This document shows, in pieces, positions 9,184 through 16,123 of a stretch of 64,000 nucleotides of DNA. A program made the position numbers and the translations under genes. The first letter of the stretch is position 1; every line of letters starts with the position of its first letter. Below the pieces are notes generated by a model that saw nothing but the letters and a program-made list of their open reading frames with translations, searched no databases and was not told where the DNA came from. This DNA is from Marchantia polymorpha subsp. ruderalis (taxonomy: Eukaryota; Streptophyta; Marchantiopsida; Marchantiales; Marchantiaceae): the NCBI GenBank assembly GCA_037833965.1, contig AP031357.1:4360001-4424000 (forward strand). Direction: 5' to 3'.

Positions 9184-9906
9184 GGTTCTTTCCCATCAGA
9201 AGTGCAGATCAGGAACCCATTTCCTTTGCGTGTTTGTGTCCTTGAGTTCTGTCACCACGCACGAGGAGTTACAACTTAGCGTTCCGCATTTTGTAGCTGA
9301 AGGCCTTCGGCCGAATGTTCAGAGCTAGTACATTGATTAGAGACTTGAGTAGTTCGGAACTGCACCTGCGGGTGACTGCCGATGCTCAGAGCCAGTGACT
9401 AGTTAGATACTTGAACAGTTTCGCCCCTACACCTTCGAGTGTTTCTTTCTGATTGTACTCCCTTGGGATTTTTCCCCTGAATGCCAAAGTGAAGTTTTGT
9501 TACTTTGTGTAAGCCTTGGTTGTAAATTCAGGCTACGCTGCAGCAGGTGCCTTGAGGGTAACCCCTGTATTCTGGGAATGACAAGTGCCTGAGAATTCAA
9601 ACTCTTCAATAGACTGTTGTTGTGTTACTGGAATGTTTCAAAGTGAGTCCTTCAGTGCGGACCTGTGTTCTCTGCGCGTTTTGTGAGTTGAGAGTGTTGT
9701 TCACCGCGTAGGAGTGACTTCGATCCGAAGTAGGCAGTCCAAACCGGGTTTCCTACACTAGCAGCAAGCTAGTGGAAGTGTTGTAAAAGCCGGAGTTGGA
9801 AGTCACTGCCCGCAGCTTTGCCGAGTGTACTCTTGAGAGACTTTCCCCCTGAAATCTTGAAGTAGAGGTCCTAACGGATCTCTGGGTTGTGTTTCTGTAG
9901 TTTCAG

Positions 9907-9926
9907 GTGTGTGTGTGTGTGTGTGT
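9907..9926. repeat. (GT)10 microsatellite in U5 of element 1
   Basis: Ten GT units follow TTTCAG, in the same place as in the other R1 and R2 LTRs. Confidence 0.93.
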
Positions 9927-10145
9927 TACGCTGCACTGTGCGACCTCCGAGTGCGCTCCGAGTGGACACTTGCAGTATTTCTGGGAGTGACAGTCGCCTG
10001 AGAATTCAAACTCATCAATAGTCTGTTAAACGTGACACTTTGTACCCTGTGTGTTCCTCTGTCCCTGTGGGTTCGACCTTTCTACCACTATATTGCAGTT
10101 TTAGCCTTTAGTGGGTTATTACATAAGAAGCCGACAACTTCTTTT

Positions 10146-10164
10146 TGGCGCCGCTGCCGGGGAC
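10146..10164 (+). promoter_or_regulatory. Primer-binding site, element 1
   Basis: TGGCGCCGCTGCCGGGGAC lies 22 nt after the LTR end. It matches the 3' end of plant tRNA-Asp except for one base in the middle. The spacer contains AAGAAG-CCGACAA-CTTCTT (10125-10143), a possible 6-bp hairpin. Confidence 0.8.
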
Positions 10165-10198
10165 AGTTGCGTCAACACCAGGGTTTTTACGAGCAGCC

Positions 10199-10240
10199 AT
10201 GCTCGGTGAATGTCGACTGGAGCTAGCGGGAGCAACCTAA
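10199..10240 (+). CDS. 13-codon uORF overlapping the gag start, element 1
   Basis: An ATG 11 nt before the gag ATG opens a 13-codon frame that ends TAA at 10238-10240 and overlaps gag in another frame. Elements 3 and 4 have a uORF of the same length and position. In element 4 the last codons differ but the length is kept. A role in gag translation is inference. Confidence 0.4.
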   Translation: MLGECRLELAGAT

Positions 10241-10505
10241 GTGCGAGAGCTGTCCGCAGGTTCCGACGAGATTCAGAGAAGGCCGTGGAAGAGACACGGC
10301 GTCAAAACAAGAAAACACCAAAAAGAGTACCTAAGCCTAGTTCGGCCGACATCCTTGGGGAACCTACCCCCGGCGACTCGGAACCAAACTTGGTGCTTAC
10401 AGTTCTACTAGATATTCCTTGCACGGACCCTCCTCGTGATTTAGAAACGACCGCCCGAGAACCGTCGACAGAACCACCGATGGCGGACGGACAAGCCAAT
10501 GTGCG
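10210..10505 (+). pseudogene. gag: gag-protease, 5' fragment, element 1 (split by element 2)
   Basis: These are the first 98 codons plus two bases of element 1's Gag. The N-terminus is basic (MSTGASGSNLSARAVRRFRR). The frame continues exactly at 55430 after element 2 and the duplicated GTGCG, giving 944 codons in total in the two pieces, the same layout as the 945-aa frame of element 4. The ATG choice follows the homologous start in elements 3 and 4. The interruption is purely the insertion of element 2; no stop or shift is seen in this fragment. Confidence 0.87.
10501..10505. repeat. Target-site duplication GTGCG, left copy
   Basis: GTGCG precedes the TGTGAG start of element 2 and is repeated at 55425-55429 after its CTCACA end. 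Confidence 0.93.
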
Positions 10506-10507
10506 TG

Positions 10508-10527
10508 TGAGTTCAATTATGAACTCA
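10508..10527. repeat. 20-bp terminal hairpin TGAGTTCA-ATTA-TGAACTCA
   Basis: This is a perfect 8-bp inverted repeat with a 4-nt loop, starting two bases inside the LTR. It is duplicated at 52399-52418 in the 3' LTR. Confidence 0.9.
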
Positions 10528-10709
10528 ATTAAATAATTAGCATTAGTTAGTATGATATATTAGGGACTTCAGACAAAGAAAAGAAAAGAAAAATTATTTA
10601 ATAGAGTAGTAGTAGGTTAGTAGTAGTTAGTAACGTAAGTAGACGTAGATTATTTATGGAATGTATCTGTTAAGTATCAAGAACGGGCCTGGCAAGAGAG
10701 ACGTCGCAG

Positions 10710-11225
10710 GTGAAGGACGAGGAGGAAAGGCGGAGGGCAGAGGGTCTCCGGACCATTGAGAAGGAGAAAGATGGAGAGAAAGAGAGGGAGCGGGATAAAA
10801 TACGGGATAAGGATAGGGAGCGAGAGAAGGAAAGGGAGAAAATTCGCGAGAAGGAGAAGCTGAAGTCTAAAGAGAAAGATCGAGATTCCGAGAAGAAGAA
10901 GGATAGGGCAAAGGACCCAGAGAAGGAAAAAGATGGTAGAATCAGAGACCACGACAGGGATAGAGGGAAGGAACATGAACGAGAAAAGGAGAGGGTGAAG
11001 GATTTAGACAGAGAAAGGGATAAGGAGAGAGACAGAGGTGGGGACAAGGACAAGAAAAAAGAGAAGGATCGATCTAAGAAAGACAGAGACAAAGACAGGG
11101 ACAAGGAGAGAGAACAAGAGGAGAAGGATCGTCAGAAGTCGCGATTAAAGGAGAAAGACCGTGGAAGAGATCATGAACGGGACAGGGATGGAAGAGAAAA
11201 AGAGCGAGATCATGAGCGAGGATAA
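10710..11225 (+). CDS. Charged KE/RD-repeat frame in the element 2 LTR, 171 aa
   Basis: The protein is made almost only of Lys, Arg, Glu and Asp in alternating pairs (EKERERDK, DRDKDRDKERE), as in disordered arms of nuclear RNA-processing proteins. It has no catalytic domain and I cannot name it. It may be a captured host exon or only a purine-rich repeat that happens to be open. The DNA has a strong purine bias. The same frame is kept in the other LTR (52601-53116) with one amino-acid difference seen. Confidence 0.4.
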   Translation: MKDEEERRRAEGLRTIEKEKDGEKERERDKIRDKDREREKEREKIREKEKLKSKEKDRDSEKKKDRAKDPEKEKDGRIRDHDRDRGKEHEREKERVKDLDRERDKERDRGGDKDKKKEKDRSKKDRDKDRDKEREQEEKDRQKSRLKEKDRGRDHERDRDGREKERDHERG

Positions 11226-11433
11226 TTCAGAGAGTGAGGATGAGGAGGAAGAGCAAGAGGAAGACGGGGGAGAGGACAAGGTCACGGAGGGTTCTGCAAG
11301 AGTGTGCTGGATTAATTCGGAAGAATCAACGGAGAAACTAGGGGACATTCAAGTGGTGGATCGAGCGTTTTTGCACGGGGATATTGTGGCGAAGGCAAAT
11401 GATCCGTTGGGGCAGACAGGAACAGTGGTGTGA
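11161..11433 (+). pseudogene. Fragment resembling plant UBE2O/PHO2-type E2 enzymes, captured in the element 2 LTR
   Basis: After an acidic run (SESEDEEEEQEEDGGED) comes a stretch with the motif VVDRAFLHGD and then DPLGQTGTVV. I recognise these from the N-terminal regions of large ubiquitin-conjugating enzymes of the UBE2O / PHO2 (UBC23/24) type. The frame stops at TGA 11431-11433. Dropping one base there would let similarity run on for a few residues (Val-Asp-Val), so the fragment looks frameshifted. The catalytic UBC domain is absent. It is most likely a captured, decayed piece of a host gene; the family call is from memory, not a search. Confidence 0.5.
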
Positions 11434-11900
11434 CGTCTTTGTCGGGGTTAGTCTCGAGAACAGTCGAGTGAGTGAGAGCGCGAGAGTGAGTCGGTGAGTG
11501 AGTGCTAGATGGGGATCGGCTGACATGGAAACTTGGTTCGATGAGAAGGAAATGGTAGGCTGAGGTGTACGCCGTGTGCAATGTCGTCCCGGTGTTGTGC
11601 ACGAATGGTGGCTGTACCTAGATCGAAGGAGCTCGGATCAGAGGATGAGTGGTTGATGATAACTTCTACGGGCCGGTACAAGAGATGGAGCTCGTTGATG
11701 GGATCGTAAAGCGGAAGTGGCTGTAGAGTGTCTTGGTACTGTCTTTTTGTTACATGTGTTGTTTGGAGGCCAGTACACGGTCAGGGTTGGTCTAATTTCA
11801 CGGTGAGCTCCTTAAAGGACTAGACAACGGAGTGCCTGCGGGCCGGGCAAGTGGTGAGACCTAGTTTGCTCACCAGAGGAGAGGACATTGTGAGGATACG

Positions 11901-12479
11901 ATGCCGGTATGGGTCATTCTTTTGGTGGCCGGAGTTCTCATAGTCGCAGCGTTTGTCCTTGTGATTGCTATTCATATTCTGGACGTACACGCTGAACAGC
12001 AATGTGCCCACCTTCATGATCTCACTCAGCGCTCCTTGCAGCAAAACCAAATTCCCAGTCCTTATCAGTACCGTGGTGGAGAATCGCAACTTTGTTGCGT
12101 TTGTGGCAGTGTGCGATTTCGTCGTTCTCAGACAAGTAGTGGAAACAACTCGTTATCACGATCGAAAAGCAGTTCTAGAACAGGATCGGCCGGGGGCCTC
12201 TTGCAGCCACTAGTGGATGCAGCCTGTGGGAAGACGTCTTTGGGTTCGGGATCTATAGAATTCTTATCTGGACTCTCTAGTAGACGACACGGAATGGCGA
12301 GTGGTCTGCAAGGGGGTTGGTTCAATGCTCGCAATCTCTTCAAGAAATCTTCAGGCAGTCGGGAGTCCCAGAAAAAAATCAGATGCAGAAACTACACAAG
12401 ATTTTGTGTCGCTGGCAGCCGCAGCGTCTTCAGCGTCTTCGGGGAGCTCGAGTTCAGCTGCAGCTTTCGCTTCCGCTAG
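11901..12479 (+). CDS. Unrecognised frame with an N-terminal membrane-like segment, 192 aa (element 2 5' LTR)
   Basis: It starts MPVWVILLVAGVLIVAAFVL, a strongly hydrophobic stretch that could be a membrane anchor or signal. A Cys-rich spot (CCVCG near residue 68) and a Ser/Arg-rich tail follow. The last third overlaps another frame (12301-12900), so at most one is likely coding there. The copy at 53792-54370 gives an identical protein as far as I can see, but young LTRs are expected to be alike. I do not recognise it. Confidence 0.3.
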   Translation: MPVWVILLVAGVLIVAAFVLVIAIHILDVHAEQQCAHLHDLTQRSLQQNQIPSPYQYRGGESQLCCVCGSVRFRRSQTSSGNNSLSRSKSSSRTGSAGGLLQPLVDAACGKTSLGSGSIEFLSGLSSRRHGMASGLQGGWFNARNLFKKSSGSRESQKKIRCRNYTRFCVAGSRSVFSVFGELEFSCSFRFR

Positions 12480-12900
12480 TCGGACTGTAGGGGGATCTGG
12501 TTCTAGTTCTATGACCACAATCACAGCAACAATTACAACCACTAGCGCTCCTTCGAGTATTTCTCCGTCTACAAATGCTGGAACACAGGCTTCGGGTAGT
12601 CATGGAACTGACGAAGCGACTTACAAGCCAGCTTCTCAACGAAGACTCGTGCTAGAAATTCTGATGTCTCCATCAGGCACACTTGATGGTCAAGGAGGTT
12701 CTATACCCCGGCCCACGGGAGTAAGACTAAAATTAGAGACGAATGCTAGTTTAGAAAGCCTGGCAAGCCTTGCGGCTGCAGCGTCCTCTGGTGTGGCTAG
12801 TTCTCACCAGCCTCCGGAAGCAGACTCGGAAGCAGGTCTCTCTACAGCGGGAATTTCTACAGCAGCAGCGTCCGCCTGCTGTCCAGTGCCTGCAGATTGA
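12301..12900 (+). CDS. Ser/Ala/Thr-rich frame in the element 2 LTR, 199 aa
   Basis: The sequence is low-complexity with repeated SLAAAASS-type blocks and one less biased stretch (RRLVLEILMSPSGTLDGQGG). Composition and codon pattern read like part of a disordered host protein, but no family is recognised. It overlaps the 3' part of 11901-12479. The second copy is 54192-54791, with one residue change (G to S near 12675). The ATG is simply the first available; the true start, if coding, is uncertain. Confidence 0.3.
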   Translation: MVCKGVGSMLAISSRNLQAVGSPRKKSDAETTQDFVSLAAAASSASSGSSSSAAAFASASRTVGGSGSSSMTTITATITTTSAPSSISPSTNAGTQASGSHGTDEATYKPASQRRLVLEILMSPSGTLDGQGGSIPRPTGVRLKLETNASLESLASLAAAASSGVASSHQPPEADSEAGLSTAGISTAAASACCPVPAD

Positions 12901-12968
12901 TTTAAACGTCAGCAAGGAGGGTAGTTTTCCAGGAGGATACGGTTCCTCGTGTAGGGCCTCTGGTACAG

Positions 12969-13172
12969 TTGTCAAATCAGGCAACGTCCAGGCAGATGCT
13001 GGCAGCCTCGAATACGGCTACAGATGCTGATTCTGAGGACAGGAATTCCAGTGCTTTTGCAGACCCTTTCACAACACTGGAGGATGAGCAGACTCAATCG
13101 TCAGCAGATGACAAGCAAAGGTTTGAGGGTCAGCGTGGTCACTTACCAAACTTCGAAGACTTGGATAGATAA
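12969..13172 (+). CDS. Short acidic frame in the element 2 LTR, 67 aa
   Basis: This is a Ser/Asp/Gln-rich short frame ending near FEDLDR. Together with the preceding frames it may be the remains of one captured coding sequence broken by shifts. The copy at 54860-55063 is identical in protein. Function is unknown. Confidence 0.25.
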   Translation: MSNQATSRQMLAASNTATDADSEDRNSSAFADPFTTLEDEQTQSSADDKQRFEGQRGHLPNFEDLDR

Positions 13173-13253
13173 TGTGGATAAGGTTGGATAGGATAGGGTG
13201 CCAGGTGTTACTTTGGTTGTAACTCCCTGGATTTCCGGGGTGCCTCGGAGGAG

Positions 13254-13297
13254 GCTCCGTGTTGCTTATAAGGCAGCTCCGTGTTGCTTATAGGGCA
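13254..13297 (+). promoter_or_regulatory. 22-bp tandem repeat containing TTATAAGG, possible element 2 promoter
   Basis: Two units starting GCTCCGTGTTGCTTATA (13254-13275 and 13276-13297) differ by one base. The first contains TTATAAGG. The position, about 375-415 bp before the LTR end, suits a core promoter. The same repeat lies near 55145-55190 in the 3' LTR. Confidence 0.35.
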
Positions 13298-13670
13298 GTC
13301 TCGTGTTGGTGTTTGGAGATTCGACTTTGAGAGAGTAGGAACGGGGCTATAGCCTCAGTGTGGGTTGTCGTGGATTCATAGTGTAGGAACTGAGCGCGGC
13401 TCTCTTTACAGTTGGTTTCTGATGGCTTTGGGATTCATGTACTTTGGTTAGTTGGTGTGAGTGGAGGCAAGGTGTAGGAGAAGAGCTGCATCCTCAACAG
13501 TGAGGGTTGTGTGGATTCAGAAAAGAACTCTCAAAATTTGAAGCCTTAATAGTGGTGCTTCATGGGGTTGGGTAAGAGAATGGAGAGTTGTGGTGGCTAA
13601 GGTAGATATATGTGCAGGCTTGGACCCCCACCCGGACTACAACGCTAAGGGTGGGAGATAAAAGCTCACA

Positions 13671-14125
13671 TAAATGGTGCGTCTGCCGGGAGCCAAGTGG
13701 GTGAAAGTTCTGAAATTGGAAGTCAAGGATGGAGAGAGGAGTAAGAGGTGAGTAAACCGTTTCTTATTTCTATTGTTTTCAATTATATGGTGAAGAAGCT
13801 TGCTGAACTTTATTTTCGGTTGGTGAATGGGAATATCAAAAAGTTGCTTGTGAAGATGGTTGTGAAGTCCAGGTTTCAGTTTTACAGATTGAATTGATGT
13901 TCTGTTAGGTGCAGTTCTATACTAGTACTTTATTTTATTTGAATGAATGGGAATATCGATAAATTGCTTTGTGAGGATGGCTGTGAACTGCAGGTTTGAA
14001 TTTCATTTTTTTGGATTTGATGTTCAGTTAGATGCTGTTCTAGTCTAGTACGCTTAGCAATGAGTTGGCTGCATGGATTATGTGGGATTTGGGTGTTTAG
14101 ATAAGGACGGTTGACTAGTCTGTAA
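13671..14125 (+). other. Element 2 leader with primer-binding site
   Basis: TGGTGCGTCTGCCGGGAGCC at 13675-13694 is the likely primer site, four bases after the LTR. Its complement ends GCAGACGCACCA, which I believe is plant tRNA-Gly(UCC). The rest, up to the gag ATG at 14126, is T-rich untranslated leader with two loosely repeated segments (around 13795 and 13935). No gene is seen. Confidence 0.65.
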
Positions 14126-14685
14126 ATGCAAGGTAGTACAAGATCCCATAAACCAAATCTAGAAGTAGGGTTGGGAAAGATTGCACGTAAAACTAGGCTA
14201 CAAAAAAATAGTGAACCTGAAAAAGAGAGTGAGATAAGTATAGAAGTGTTTTTGGACATAGATACTTCTGATAGTCTGCTCTCAGAAAATTCAAAAATTA
14301 AGACTACATTGGAGGGTGAGGTACTTCTTTCCAACGAATTTCCAGAGACTGACAGTAGGAGCACAAAGAAACCTGTAGAAGTTGATAGAGAAACAAAAGT
14401 AGAATTCTCACCTATCATGAATCGTGATGGAGAGGGGGAGATCCCCCCTCCCATCTCACCCATTGATCCGTTGGTTAGACCAAGAGGTCTTCCAATCTTA
14501 GTTCCTCAGAACTTGGCACCATTAAACATGCCATCCAACCTTCCTAAGTTCTGGGGGTCTAAAGACGAAGATCCATCAAGACATATGGAGAGATACGTCG
14601 AAAAATTAGCCAGCTCACTCATTACAGAATCTGGTTATTGCTTGGTCTGGTTTCCTTCCACTTTGGAAGGCGAAGCCTATGAGTG
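14126..14685 (+). pseudogene. gag: gag-pol, 5' fragment, element 2 (split by element 3)
   Basis: This is the N-terminal Gag part of element 2, about 186 codons, including the capsid-like stretch PSNLPKFWGSKDEDPSRHME. The frame is interrupted at GAGTG by element 3 and continues in phase at 46702 with Trp-Tyr-Arg-Asp. The start is the first ATG after the leader and is preceded by no better one. The N-terminal 100 residues are acidic and not recognisable. Confidence 0.85.
14681..14685. repeat. Target-site duplication GAGTG, left copy
   Basis: GAGTG precedes element 3 and is repeated at 46697-46701 after its TTATTACA end. Confidence 0.94.
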
Positions 14686-16123
14686 TGTGGTACCCCACTT
14701 TTGGCAATTTTGAGGAAATTAAAACATTTTTGAAAAACTGTACCCTGGCAGCATTGTGAATAGCCTTCGGTACATCAAAACAGAGTGAATCCGGAAGATC
14801 GCGGGGATTCTCGAGGGATCTTGTAGAATCTGGGATTTGGGGTGCAGCAGTAAGGACAGGCACCACCCTCCCTGCGAGCTCCGCAGTTAGGACCCCTACG
14901 ACGCAAGGCGCAAAACCCGCCTACGGAGGTTGCGTCCGCGGCTGTAGGGAAACCCTCCATAATTAGGTCAACCCTCGGGCGCCTTGACCAAGTTAGGGTC
15001 CCGTTGGAAAGAGCTCGACGCACTGATTCCAACGAGTCCAAGAACGCTTGGAACGGATGAGGGCTTAGGGAGTTATCACTATTGGAAGAAACGGAGGCGG
15101 TAGCCTACGGCGGAAAGAGTTCGCCACCGGCGCGAATTCCGCCTACGCGGAAGGGGGAATCAAGTTTTGTCCTATGCGCGGACGAAGGCGTTCGCCTGTG
15201 CACAGGCGCTTCGGCGTCGGCGGGAAATCCGCCTTGGGCCCTAGAAATGCGCCTTGTGAGGTAGAAAGTGTACGGCGCCTTCCGCGCCAGCGCAGCGCCG
15301 CGTACGGCGGAAGAGCCGCCAGAGTAATCAAATCGGTACGGGCCATGCGGACGGGACGGGTGGATGCGCTCTTGGACGGACGGAGTTGCGGCGGCGGAAG
15401 CGCCGACGAAGAGACAAGGAACGGACAGACTGGACGGAGACGGCTGACCACGGTCAACGCCTTCCGCGCCAGCGCAGCGCCGCGCACGGAATTCGCCTGC
15501 GCACAGGCGAACGCCTGTGCACAGGAAAATGTTCAAGTTCCGCGCCGGCGGAGCATCCGCCGAGGCTCCTGCCTGCGCACAGGCAGGAGTTGAACTTTTG
15601 TCCGACATGCGGACACACGCGTCAAGGCAGAGGGGGATTGGCCGAGGGGCGGTACGAACAAGTGTACCGCGCAAGGCGGAAAACTCGCCTTCGGCGCTAC
15701 GCCCCCATGTCCGCGGGGTAATACGCTCGCGGAGTTCAAATCCGCCAATTCGAGCGTGAGAGTTTAATCGACGACGGCGGAGCGTGAAGCCGCGCGTGAG
15801 AGCGAAGACCGTTCCAGCGTACAGCCGGCGCGGCCATCAAGTGAGACGTTCTTCGCGAGCAAGAGCCGACCATGACCTTCGACCGGGCGGCGGAGAACGT
15901 CCCATTCTTGAATTCGCGATTCCAATCTCTTGTGCGCGCTGCGCGCATCCATCTGCTGGCTGCTGAACATTCTCGACGTCGTCGCACAGGAGATTTCTTG
16001 TTGATTGAGGGAGACGTGAATGCGCGTGATTTGGAATTGAGGGCGATTAGAGTTTGCCGAGAGAGAAAGGCGCTCGGGCGGTGCGGAAGTAGAATGAGCG
16101 GGCGAGCGAACCCCAGGAACGCA

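Larger units (their letters stand above)
5953..10123 (+). repeat. Element 1 5' LTR, second part
   Basis: The LTR resumes after the CGTCC duplication (5953-5957) and ends GGGTTATTACA at 10123. It contains the end of U3 with the long frame (6230-9118), the TATA box and hairpin (9155-9183), and about 940 bp of putative R-U5 without a credible gene. Adding the part left of the window gives a total of about 5.39 kb, matching the solo LTR. Confidence 0.9.
10506..13670 (+). repeat. Element 2 5' LTR, 3165 bp
   Basis: The LTR begins TGTGAGTTC and ends AAAAGCTCACA. The first 200 bp are A+T-rich. Bases 10710-11433 are charged and E2-like coding fragments. Bases 11434-11900 show no clear gene. Bases 11901-13172 hold overlapping Ser/Ala-rich frames. 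Bases 13173-13670 are non-coding, with a TATA-bearing tandem repeat near 13254-13297. About 137 bp between roughly 13420 and 13570 are absent from the 3' LTR. Confidence 0.92.

Noticed and set aside
10670-11104. 144-aa minus-strand Ser/Leu/Phe-rich frame
   Set aside because: It is the reverse of the purine-rich KE/RD repeat; the apparent hydrophobic protein is a by-product of that bias.
14615-14866. Minus-strand frame across the element 2 / element 3 junction
   Set aside because: It crosses an insertion boundary between two elements and cannot be an old gene.
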